This document shows positions 8,186 to 15,598 of a stretch of DNA of 64,000 bases, in pieces (position 1 is the first letter of the stretch; each line of letters begins with the position of its first letter). Origin of the DNA: Arthrobacter sp. Leaf141 (lineage in GTDB: Bacteria > Actinomycetota > Actinomycetes > Actinomycetales > Micrococcaceae); NCBI RefSeq assembly GCF_001424565.1, contig NZ_LMOL01000005.1, positions 19,422-83,421 of the forward strand, given 5' to 3'. The notes under the pieces were generated by a model that saw only the letters and a program-made list of their open reading frames with translations, was not told where the DNA came from and did no database searches. The position numbers were made by a program, and so were the translations under genes.

Positions 8186-9115
8186 TTATTTGATGCCGGA
8201 AAAACCGATGGAATTCACGATCTTCTTGCCGAAGATGGCGAACAGGATGAGGACCGGAAGGGCCGAGACCAGGGTTGCGGCCATCAGTCCGGACCAGTCG
8301 GGGGCGCCTTGCGGCGACTGGGATTTGAAGACGCCGAGGCCCACGGTGAGGACCCGGACGGATTCGTCCTGGCCCACCAGCAGTGGCCAGAAGTATTCGT
8401 TCCACTGCCCGATGAAGGTGAGCAGGGCAAGTGTGGCGAGCGGGGCCGCGGCGTTGGGCAGGATGATCTGGAAGAAGATCCGAAGATGGCTGGCGCCGTC
8501 GAGCTTTGCTGCTTCCTCCACCTCCCGGGACATGTTCAGGAAGAACTGGCGGAGGAAGAAGATGGCGAACGGCGTCATAAAGATGTAGGGGAGCACCAGG
8601 CCGAGCATGGAGTTCAGCAGCCCCATGTTTTTGATCAGCAGGAAGTTGGGCAGCGCCGTGAAGATGGGCGGCACCATCATGGTGGCCAGGAAGAGGCTGA
8701 ACACCACGTTCCGGCCGCGCCAGCGGAGCCGGGCGAAGGCGTAGGCGGCCATGGCGCTGAAGAACACGGCGCTGGCGGTGGTGATGGCGGCAAAAAGCAC
8801 CGAGTTGCGCAGGTAAATCCAGAAATCGATCTGCGCGCCGGAACCGCCGTCTGCGATCGCTTCCTCGGGGCTTTGCAGGCCGAAGACCCGCTTGAAGGCG
8901 CCGAGGTTGAAGTCTGCCGGCAGAAGGTTGGAGGCGTTGGTGGCCAACGATCCGTTGGTGGACAGGGCGGTGCGCAGGACCCAGTAGAAGGGCAGGACGG
9001 AGACGGCCACGGCGATGGCCACGAGGACCCAGGCGCCGGATTTGCGCCAGTTGATCGGCCGACGGCGGCGGGTACTTTTGACGCGCGACGTTGCGGGTGC
9101 GTGTGTGGTGGTCAT
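8186..9115 (-). CDS. Sugar ABC transporter permease (MalG-like)
   Basis: A 309-residue inner-membrane permease with six predicted helices, the first around residues 30-50. The EAA loop that contacts the ATPase reads EEAAKLDGASHLRIFFQIILP (about residues 196-216), as in MalG-type carbohydrate permeases. It starts 13 nt after the stop of its partner permease and is followed by the binding-protein gene 60 nt downstream. No ATPase gene is in the operon, so it probably uses a shared MsiK-type ATPase encoded elsewhere, as is common in actinobacteria. Confidence 0.9.
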   Translation of the reverse strand: MTTTHAPATSRVKSTRRRRPINWRKSGAWVLVAIAVAVSVLPFYWVLRTALSTNGSLATNASNLLPADFNLGAFKRVFGLQSPEEAIADGGSGAQIDFWIYLRNSVLFAAITTASAVFFSAMAAYAFARLRWRGRNVVFSLFLATMMVPPIFTALPNFLLIKNMGLLNSMLGLVLPYIFMTPFAIFFLRQFFLNMSREVEEAAKLDGASHLRIFFQIILPNAAAPLATLALLTFIGQWNEYFWPLLVGQDESVRVLTVGLGVFKSQSPQGAPDWSGLMAATLVSALPVLILFAIFGKKIVNSIGFSGIK

Positions 9116-9128
9116 GGTGGTGGTGTCC

Positions 9129-10061
9129 TTAGTCCAGGTCCGATTCGTTGCCTTTGAGGAACTTCATCTGGATGAAGGCCACAATGGCGAGGATGGCGAA
9201 GAGGATGACGGCAAGTGCCGATCCGTAGCCGAAGTCCGATTCGGTGAACGCCTTTTGGTAGATGTAGAACTGCAGCACCCGGCTGGCGTTGACGGGGCCG
9301 CCCTGGGTGGTGACGGCCACGGTGTCGAAGACCTGGAAGGAACCGATGATGGTGACAATCAGGACCAGTGCCAGGACCGGGCGCAGCAGCGGCAGGGTGA
9401 TTTTCCGGAACGTTTGCATGGGGGAGGCGCCGTCCAGGTTGGCCACTTCATAGAGGTGGCTGGGAATGGACTGCAGTCCGGCGAAGATCAGGAGTGCCGT
9501 GTAGCCCATGTGCCGCCAGGTATTGATGAGGGCCTGGGTGGGGATGGCCCATTCCGCGCTGCCGAAGAACGCGATCTTGGGCAGGCCGATGCTGTCGATC
9601 AGGAAGTTGACGATCCCGATCTGGTAATCGAGCAGCCAGAACCAGAGCAGGGCGGCGATCACGTTGGCCATGAGGTAGGGCAGCAGGAGCGCGCCCCGGA
9701 TGATTGTTGACTTAGCCACCCGGTGCATCAGAAGGGCCAGGCCCAGGGCGAGTGCCGTCTGGAGCACGATGTTGATCAGGACGTACTGCGTGGTGACGCC
9801 GAGGGCGTTCCAGAAAAGCGGGTCCTTGGCGATGGCCTGGTAATTGGCGACGCCGATCCATTCCGGCTCACCCAGGATGCTGTATTCGGTGAAGCTGAGG
9901 TAGATGCCGCGGAGCGTGGGGACCAGGTAGAAGAGGACAAACCCGATCATGGCCGGCGCGATGAAGAACAGTGCGATCTTGACGTCGCCCCGTCCACGGC
10001 GCCGCCGTGTCCCGGGCAAAACCTGCTCCGCTGGACTTGCGTTCCTGGTAAGGGTGGTCAT
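9129..10061 (-). CDS. Sugar ABC transporter permease (MalF-like)
   Basis: A 310-residue membrane permease, first gene of the galactoside operon. Six hydrophobic segments are visible, beginning IALFFIAPAMIGFVLFYLV. The EAA loop reads YEVANLDGASPMQTFRKITLP. The ATG at 10061 is preferred over an open frame that continues to 10256, since it has GAAGGG upstream and the extension runs through the operators. Expression is probably controlled by the divergent LacI protein through ATCTAC...GTAGAT palindromes, and possibly by Crp through a site 18 nt before the start. Confidence 0.9.
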   Translation of the reverse strand: MTTLTRNASPAEQVLPGTRRRRGRGDVKIALFFIAPAMIGFVLFYLVPTLRGIYLSFTEYSILGEPEWIGVANYQAIAKDPLFWNALGVTTQYVLINIVLQTALALGLALLMHRVAKSTIIRGALLLPYLMANVIAALLWFWLLDYQIGIVNFLIDSIGLPKIAFFGSAEWAIPTQALINTWRHMGYTALLIFAGLQSIPSHLYEVANLDGASPMQTFRKITLPLLRPVLALVLIVTIIGSFQVFDTVAVTTQGGPVNASRVLQFYIYQKAFTESDFGYGSALAVILFAILAIVAFIQMKFLKGNESDLD

Positions 10062-10078
10062 CTTCGACCCTTCCTGCG

Positions 10079-10094
10079 TGTGATGGATGTAACA
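10079..10094. promoter_or_regulatory. Crp-type site before the galactoside operon
   Basis: TGTGATGGATGTAACA matches TGTGA-N6-TCACA with one mismatch. It lies 18-33 nt before the permease start, downstream of the first LacI operator, so bound Crp would more likely repress than activate this operon. Confidence 0.5.
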
Positions 10095-10105
10095 ACTGGG
10101 GATGA

Positions 10106-10121
10106 ATCTACACGAGTAGAT
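10106..10121. promoter_or_regulatory. LacI-family operator O1
   Basis: ATCTACACGAGTAGAT is a 16-bp palindrome with two central mismatches. It shares the right half GAGTAGAT with O2, 77 bp away between centres, about seven helical turns. This suits looping by a LacI dimer pair over the divergent promoters. Confidence 0.7.
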
Positions 10122-10182
10122 ACATAGTGGCAAGGAAAAGTTTCCTGCCTCAATAGTCCATGCACAGGCTCGAATGCCTGGT

Positions 10183-10198
10183 ATCAACTCGAGTAGAT
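10183..10198. promoter_or_regulatory. LacI-family operator O2
   Basis: ATCAACTCGAGTAGAT is a 16-bp palindrome with one mismatched pair around the CTCGAG centre typical of LacI operators. Together with O1 it suggests the consensus ATCTACTCGAGTAGAT for the regulator starting at about 10304. Confidence 0.72.
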
Positions 10199-10303
10199 CA
10201 CTCGGTTCCGCGCTGGTGCTGGCGGAAAGCGCTTCCACCGGCGGCAGCGTGCGCACCTGCGCCCCTGCCGCCGTCGTGCCCTGCGATGGCTAGCATGGAC
10301 CCT

Positions 10304-11326
10304 ATGACTTCCACCGCAACCCAGGCGCCGCGCAGCGGCCCGGTGACCCGCAAGGACGTGGCCCGGTACGCAGGGGTCAGCACGGCAGTGGTCAGCTACG
10401 TGGTGAACGGGGGCCCCAAACGGGTAGCTCCGGCCACCGAAGCCAAAGTCCAGGATGCCATCCGGGTCCTGGGCTACCGGCCCAACGCCGCGGCACGGGC
10501 CCTGAAACTGGGCTCCAGTGAGACGCTGGGCCTCATCATTCCTGACATCACCAACCCGTTTTTCTCCCTGTTCGCCCATGCCGTGGAAGACGCCGCGGCG
10601 GCGTTAGGCTATGCCCTGGTGCTGAGCAACTCGGACGGCAACGTTGCCAGGGAACGCAACAATGTCCGCAACCTGGCCGCACGCCAGGTTGATGGCGTAC
10701 TGCTGGCCAGCGTGCTGTTCGAACCGGACCTGGCATCCCTGGAAACGGCAGATATCCCATCTGTGCTGCTCAACCAGGAACGCGACGCACCTGGTTTCAA
10801 CAGCATCGGCGTGGACCTTGCCGCGGGGGCCCGGATGGCTGTGGAGCACCTGATTGGCCACGGTCACACCAACATCGGCCTGGCTATGGGAACCAACGTC
10901 TCCGGCAGCAAGGACGGCCGTGAGCAGGGCTGGCGGGACGCCCTTCGGGACGCCGGGTTGCGGGAGGGCCCCATCACCTACAGCGAGTTCGACAGGTCAG
11001 GGGGATACGTTGCAGGACAGCGGCTGCTGGCATCGGTCAACCGGCCCACGGCCATCTTCGCCAGCTCCGACATGCAGGCCATTGGCATCCTGCGTGCGGT
11101 GCGGGAAGCCGGACTGGACGTTCCAGGGGACATTGCACTGGCGTGCTTTGACGGTTCGGTCGAGTCGGAATACTCCTGGCCGCCCCTGACCACAGTGGTG
11201 CAGCCCGTGACCGCCATGGCGGAAGCCGCGGTGGCCTCGCTGGTTGGCGCCGGCCGCGGCGAACCGCCCCGGCACCGGTTGTTTGCCACGGAACTGAAGG
11301 TCCGCCAGTCCTGCGGCTGCCCGTGA
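10304..11326 (+). CDS. LacI family repressor of the galactoside operon
   Basis: A 340-residue LacI/GalR protein. The N-terminal helix-turn-helix and hinge read VTRKDVARYAGVSTAVVSYV followed by NGG...V.. and a YRPNAAARAL motif near residues 59-68; a periplasmic-binding-like effector domain follows from LGLIIPDITNPFFS. It is divergent from the galactoside operon and is probably its repressor and self-regulator. The start is uncertain: the ATG at 10304 gives a normal N-terminus, another ATG at 10286 is in frame, and neither has a clear ribosome site. The C-terminus has an unusual cysteine pair (SCGCP). Confidence 0.87.
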   Translation: MTSTATQAPRSGPVTRKDVARYAGVSTAVVSYVVNGGPKRVAPATEAKVQDAIRVLGYRPNAAARALKLGSSETLGLIIPDITNPFFSLFAHAVEDAAAALGYALVLSNSDGNVARERNNVRNLAARQVDGVLLASVLFEPDLASLETADIPSVLLNQERDAPGFNSIGVDLAAGARMAVEHLIGHGHTNIGLAMGTNVSGSKDGREQGWRDALRDAGLREGPITYSEFDRSGGYVAGQRLLASVNRPTAIFASSDMQAIGILRAVREAGLDVPGDIALACFDGSVESEYSWPPLTTVVQPVTAMAEAAVASLVGAGRGEPPRHRLFATELKVRQSCGCP

Positions 11327-11360
11327 CAATGCCCGGGGCCGTCGCGCCCGATTAGTCCCT

Positions 11361-11391
11361 GGCCCTTGGTGGAGCCGGCAGGCTCCGGGCC
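11361..11391 (+). terminator. Hairpin after the LacI gene
   Basis: Nested stem GGCCC-TTGGT-GGAGCC / GGCTCC-GGGCC with a GGCA loop, 35 nt past the LacI stop. There is no T-run; it is a plausible actinobacterial terminator. Confidence 0.45.
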
Positions 11392-11423
11392 CGCCCCACT
11401 GGACTGGGCCGCAGGATTCCGGG

Positions 11424-11465
11424 TTCATGAAGACATCTTCATGCACGCTTCATGCTGGCCTCATA
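11424..11465 (+). promoter_or_regulatory. Direct repeats, probable OmpR-type response regulator site
   Basis: TTCATG occurs at 11424, 11438 and 11449, with a related CTCATA at 11460. The last three copies are spaced 11 bp apart, one helical turn, as in tandem half-sites of OmpR/PhoB regulators. They end 21 nt before the start of the first gene of the two-component operon, suggesting autoregulation. Confidence 0.55.
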
Positions 11466-11486
11466 CGCCCCTGCAACGATAAACGC

Positions 11487-11822
11487 ATGCAAATGATTCG
11501 ACGCGTGCTTCTGATGGTGGCGGTACTGCTTGTCCCCGCGCTCCTGGCAGTGGCCGGCACCATGCTGGCGGCCCCGGCCGGTCCGCCCCAAGTGGACAGC
11601 AGGACGGTGGAAATGGGGGCCGGTCCGGACGGCAAGCCGGCCCCTGGCCTGGAGCCCACGCCCACACCTGATCCGGCGCCTCCGCAGGCACCCGCACCGC
11701 CGGCTCCGGAGCCTCCCGTGCCGGCTGCGCCCGAGGCTCCGGCCGTGCCACCCCAGCCCGTGCCGGTGGTCCCGCCGGTAGTGATCGATGACGATGACGA
11801 TGACGACGTGGGGGACGACTGA
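11487..11822 (+). CDS. Small secreted or membrane-anchored proline-rich acidic protein
   Basis: A 111-residue protein with no family I recognise. Residues 1-6 are MQMIRR, followed by a hydrophobic segment to about residue 30 that could be a signal peptide or anchor. About 70 residues rich in Pro and Ala with PEP/PAP spacing follow, and the protein ends in an almost pure aspartate tail (DDDDDDD then VGDD). An extended exported polypeptide with a metal- or cation-binding end is a fair description; a function would be guesswork. Its TGA overlaps the ATG of the sensor kinase by one base, so it is the first gene of the two-component operon and may be sensed by, or protect, the kinase. The ATG at 11487 is chosen because it starts the hydrophobic segment. 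Confidence 0.7.
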   Translation: MQMIRRVLLMVAVLLVPALLAVAGTMLAAPAGPPQVDSRTVEMGAGPDGKPAPGLEPTPTPDPAPPQAPAPPAPEPPVPAAPEAPAVPPQPVPVVPPVVIDDDDDDDVGDD

Positions 11823-13399
11823 TGACGATTGTGGGCGAACCGACACAGGCGCCGGCACCGGCGCAGCCAAGCCGGAAACCCCGCGGAAGTGCCGGCCGGG
11901 ACCGGCAGGGTTCCAGCATTCCGGCCCGCTGGCGGATTGCCGCTTGGATCCTTCTGACCACCGCGCTGACCCTCCTTGCGGTGCTGCTGACCATCAGGTC
12001 GCTCCTGCTGAACGGCGCCCAGGCGCAGGCGCACCAGGAGATCAGCCAGGAACTTCAGGAATTCCGGGCGTTCGCCAAAGAAGGGGTGGATCCCACCACC
12101 GCGAAACCGTTCTCCTCGATTGAGAAGATGCTGGAAACCTACCTCAGCCGCCAGGCGGCCGGCCGGAATGAGGTCATTCTGGGCAGCGTGGGCCAGCGCA
12201 TCCTTTACACCCCCACAGGGGCACTGGCGTCCCCGCCCGGCGGACACAGACTACCGCAGGACCAGACCATGCTGGACCGCATCCGTTCCGGCACCGCAGC
12301 GTCCGGCATCGAGCAGACCGCCGGCGGTGAGCTGCATTGGGCCAGGCTGCCTGTCACCTCGGGCGCCGACACGGGCTACCTCATTGTGGGCGACTACATG
12401 GCCCCGCGCCAGGCTGAAGTCAGCGGCACCATCTTCACCATCTTCTTCGTTTCCCTGGGTGGCCTGCTGGTCACCGCCGGCAGTGCCTGGCTGGTGGCCG
12501 GGCAGATCCTGTCCCCGGTCCGTGAAGTCCGGAGGGTGGCGGACGACATTTCCGAGACGGACCTCACCGCAAGGGTCCCGGTCCACGGCAAGGACGATAT
12601 TGCAGCGCTCGCCGTCACCTTCAACACGATGCTGGACCGGCTGGAAACGGCCTACCGGACGCAGCGTGCATTTGTGGATGACGCGTCCCACGAGCTCCGC
12701 ACACCCATCACCGTGATCCGCGGCCACCTGGAGCTGATGGAGGACAACGCCGTGGACCGGCAACGGACCCTGGCGCTGGTGGACGATGAACTGGCCCGCA
12801 TGGGCCGGATCGTGTCCGACCTCCTGCTGCTGGCCAAAGTGGACCGGCCCGGTTTTATCCAGCTGCGGCGCCGCGAAACCGCCACCCTCCTCCTGGACAT
12901 CGAAGCCAAAGCGCAGGTCCTGGGGGACCGGGGCTGGCCCATCCTGGAGATCGCCGAGGGGCCGGTGCTGCTGGACGCCCAGCGGATCACCCAGGCCGTG
13001 CTCCAACTGGCCACCAACGCGTGCCAGTACTCCCCGTCCGGCTCCGTGGTCAGCCTGGGCTCCCGGTTCGAAGGCGAAGGCAGCGGACGCCTCTTCACCG
13101 TTTGGGTTGCAGACCAGGGCAAGGGCGTCGACGCCGAAGAGGCCGCCCGCATCTTCGGCCGGTTCCACCGCGGGCACGCCGCCCACCAGACGGACAGGGC
13201 CCGTCCCGGCGCAGGGCTGGGACTTGCCATTGTCCGGAGCATCGCCGAGGCGCACCACGGAACCGCATGGCTCCGCAGCACGCAGGGCGAAGGGGCCACC
13301 TTCGGGATCAGCATCCCGGCCCCGGACGGCACCGGAGTTACCGAAGACCAGGAAACACGCCACAACAACGAGGAGCAGGCCGCATGCGCAAGATCCTGA
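11822..13399 (+). CDS. Two-component sensor histidine kinase
   Basis: A 525-residue membrane kinase. Order: basic cytoplasmic tail, TM1 near 38-62, an extracytoplasmic domain of about 140 residues, TM2 near 204-227, HAMP (LSPVREVRRVADDIS, about 230-280), HisKA with phospho-acceptor His290 in DDASHELRTP, and HATPase_c with N box NACQYSP, G1 DQGKGV and G2 GAGLGLAIV. This is the usual OmpR-partner architecture. It shares one base with the small acidic gene before it and overlaps the response regulator by 16 nt. The signal is unknown; the downstream SLC13 transporter and glycerate kinase suggest an organic acid or glycerate. Confidence 0.93.
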   Translation: MTIVGEPTQAPAPAQPSRKPRGSAGRDRQGSSIPARWRIAAWILLTTALTLLAVLLTIRSLLLNGAQAQAHQEISQELQEFRAFAKEGVDPTTAKPFSSIEKMLETYLSRQAAGRNEVILGSVGQRILYTPTGALASPPGGHRLPQDQTMLDRIRSGTAASGIEQTAGGELHWARLPVTSGADTGYLIVGDYMAPRQAEVSGTIFTIFFVSLGGLLVTAGSAWLVAGQILSPVREVRRVADDISETDLTARVPVHGKDDIAALAVTFNTMLDRLETAYRTQRAFVDDASHELRTPITVIRGHLELMEDNAVDRQRTLALVDDELARMGRIVSDLLLLAKVDRPGFIQLRRRETATLLLDIEAKAQVLGDRGWPILEIAEGPVLLDAQRITQAVLQLATNACQYSPSGSVVSLGSRFEGEGSGRLFTVWVADQGKGVDAEEAARIFGRFHRGHAAHQTDRARPGAGLGLAIVRSIAEAHHGTAWLRSTQGEGATFGISIPAPDGTGVTEDQETRHNNEEQAACARS

Positions 13400-14043
13400 T
13401 TGCCGAGGACGACCGGCGGATTTCAGACTTCATCGAACGTGGCCTGCGGGCAGCTTCATACACGTGCCTCACCGTTGATGATGGAGCCAGCGCCCTGCTG
13501 CTGGCCCGGTCCGGGGAGTTCGACATGCTCATCCTCGATATCGGGCTGCCCACCCTGAGCGGCTTCGAAGTCCTCGAACGGCTCCGCAGCGAAGGCTCCC
13601 GCACGCCGGTAATCGTCCTGACGGCCAGCGACTCGGTGGCGGACACCGTCTACGGGCTGGAAAGCGGCGCCAACGACTACATGACCAAACCGTTCCAGTT
13701 CGCCGAACTCCTGGCCCGGATCCGGCTGCGCCTCCAGGATGACAACGATCCCGTCCCGGTCCTGACCCTGACGCACGGCGACATGGTCCTGGACCTCCGT
13801 AGCCGGCGGGTCCACTGCGGCGACGACGTCGCTGACCTGACCGCCCGGGAGTTTTCCCTGCTGGAAGTCTTCCTCCGCCACCCTGGCCAGGTCCTCACCC
13901 GCGAGCAGCTGATTTCGCATGCCTGGGACATGGATTTCGATCCGGCGTCGAACGTGGTGGACGTCTACGTCCGCGCCCTGCGCGGCAAAGTGGGTGCGGC
14001 GCGGCTGGAAACGGTACGCGGCGCGGGATACCGGTTGCTGTGA
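13384..14043 (+). CDS. OmpR-family response regulator
   Basis: A 219-residue DNA-binding response regulator. The receiver domain shows the acidic pair Asp9-Asp10, phospho-acceptor Asp52 in LILDIGLP, Thr80 and Lys102 in MTKPF. The winged-helix domain spans about 125-219 with LTAREFSLLEVFLRHPGQVLT and the final VRGAGYRL typical of the OmpR/PhoB group. The ATG lies 16 nt inside the kinase gene, and the stop overlaps the GTG of the transporter gene. Its likely targets include the 11-bp TTCATG repeats at 11424-11465. Confidence 0.94.
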   Translation: MRKILIAEDDRRISDFIERGLRAASYTCLTVDDGASALLLARSGEFDMLILDIGLPTLSGFEVLERLRSEGSRTPVIVLTASDSVADTVYGLESGANDYMTKPFQFAELLARIRLRLQDDNDPVPVLTLTHGDMVLDLRSRRVHCGDDVADLTAREFSLLEVFLRHPGQVLTREQLISHAWDMDFDPASNVVDVYVRALRGKVGAARLETVRGAGYRLL

Positions 14044-15584
14044 GCGAGGTCTATTACGCAGCCGAACCGCGCACGGCACCCCGGCCTCCCGGGAAGGACA
14101 AGGGCAGCAAGCCTTTCGGCTTCCTTGGCGCCCCGGCGCTGATCGCCCTGGCCGCCGCGCTGGCCTGCATGGGTGCGCTCGCGGTCAACGCCGCCAACGG
14201 ATGGGGCCTGGGCGTCCCGGCAGCTGCAACGCTCAGCATCTTCGTTGCCGCCGTCTGGTTCTGGATCTTCTCCCCGGTGGAGGACACCTACGTTGCCTTG
14301 GGTGCAGCCGTGGCGCTGGTCATCAGCGGCACCCTGCCTGCCCAGAGCCTGTTCGATGCGCTCGGCGAGGACTCCATCTGGCTCCTGATGGCCGCGTTCG
14401 TGATTGCAGGTGCTGTGGCCGCCACCGGACTGGCAGCCCGCGGCGCTGCGTTCATTGTTTCCGGCGCACGTTCCGTCCGGCAGTTGGCCTACCTGTCCAG
14501 CCTGGGCCTGGTGGTCACGGCGTTTGCCATCCCCGCCACCTCAGGCCGCGCGGCGCTTGCGCTGCCCATCTTCCTGTCCCTTCGGGCCGCCCTGAAGGAC
14601 CGGCCCCGGGTGGTGCGGATGCTGGCGATCCTGTTTCCCACCGTCATCCTGCTCTCGGCAGTGGCCTCGTTCCTCGGCGCGGGAGCCCACCTGATCACCA
14701 GCCAGGTGCTGCAGTCTGCCGGGTTCCAGGGTTTCGATTTCGCGTCCTGGCTGCTGCTGGGCCTGCCGTTGGCCCTGGCCGCCTCCTTCCTGGCCACTGA
14801 ACTGGTGCTCCGGCTCTTCACCGGCCCCGCGGACCGTGCCCTGCGCCTGGACATCAGCACGGACACCCTGCAGCACGGCACCGGCACCGGCACCGGGACC
14901 GGGACCCGGATCACCGGGCCACTGGACCTCGACGAGCAACGTTCGCTGTTCCTGCTGGCCGCCGTGGTGACGCTGTGGTGCACCGAACCCATCCACGGAT
15001 TGGACCCTGCCCTGGTGGCGCTGATGGGTGCCCTGGTAGTCAGCTCGCCCCGCTATGGTTCCGTGAAATTGGGAGCGGCCCTGAAAAAGGTGCCGTGGTC
15101 CATGCTGCTGTTCATGGCTGCCACGTTGGCGCTGGGGTCCGCCCTGGTGACGTCCGGCGCCGCCCACTGGCTGGCTCAGTCCATCCTGGGGCCGGTAGCG
15201 TTCCTCGGCGCGGCCAAGCCGTACGTTTTTGTGGTGGCAGTGGTGCTGATTTCCACTGCCGCGCACCTGGTGATCCAATCCCGGTCCGCCCGGTCTGCGG
15301 TGCTGATCCCCATTGTGATCGCCGCTGCAGGGCCGATGGGGGTGGAACCAATGGCGGCAGCATTCGCCTCCACCGCCGCCGCCGGGTTCTGCCACACCCT
15401 CACCAGTTCCGCCAAGCCGGTGGCGATCTTCGCCGAAACCAACGGTGAACCGAACTACGACCCGGCCGACCTCCTCCGGCTGTCAGCGTGGCTGGCCCCC
15501 GTGAGCGCCGCCGTCGTTATTCTCTTCAGCTTTACAGTGTGGCCCCTCCTGGGCCTGCCGCTGTTCACTCCCGCACAACCCTAG
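14040..15584 (+). CDS. SLC13/DASS-type anion transporter
   Basis: A 514-residue membrane protein with about 12 hydrophobic segments, related to the divalent anion:Na+ symporter (SLC13, CitT-like) family. A soluble N-tail of about 30 residues precedes the first helix. Two repeated halves are separated by a loop near residues 265-300, and the second half has QSRSARSAVLIPI, resembling the re-entrant substrate-binding regions. The GTG start overlaps the regulator stop (GTGA), so it is translationally coupled to the two-component system. The linking loop contains a Gly-Thr repeat encoded by five in-frame hexamers. The substrate is probably a carboxylate; the glycerate kinase next door suggests glycerate or a related acid, but this is inference. 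Confidence 0.82.
   Translation: MSEVYYAAEPRTAPRPPGKDKGSKPFGFLGAPALIALAAALACMGALAVNAANGWGLGVPAAATLSIFVAAVWFWIFSPVEDTYVALGAAVALVISGTLPAQSLFDALGEDSIWLLMAAFVIAGAVAATGLAARGAAFIVSGARSVRQLAYLSSLGLVVTAFAIPATSGRAALALPIFLSLRAALKDRPRVVRMLAILFPTVILLSAVASFLGAGAHLITSQVLQSAGFQGFDFASWLLLGLPLALAASFLATELVLRLFTGPADRALRLDISTDTLQHGTGTGTGTGTRITGPLDLDEQRSLFLLAAVVTLWCTEPIHGLDPALVALMGALVVSSPRYGSVKLGAALKKVPWSMLLFMAATLALGSALVTSGAAHWLAQSILGPVAFLGAAKPYVFVVAVVLISTAAHLVIQSRSARSAVLIPIVIAAAGPMGVEPMAAAFASTAAAGFCHTLTSSAKPVAIFAETNGEPNYDPADLLRLSAWLAPVSAAVVILFSFTVWPLLGLPLFTPAQP
14877..14906 (+). repeat. In-frame hexanucleotide repeat
   Basis: Five tandem hexamers, three GGCACC then two GGGACC, in the transporter reading frame, encode (Gly-Thr)5 in the loop between the two membrane halves. 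Copy number changes would keep the frame. Confidence 0.85.
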
Positions 15585-15598
15585 GTAAAGGTGCCCTC

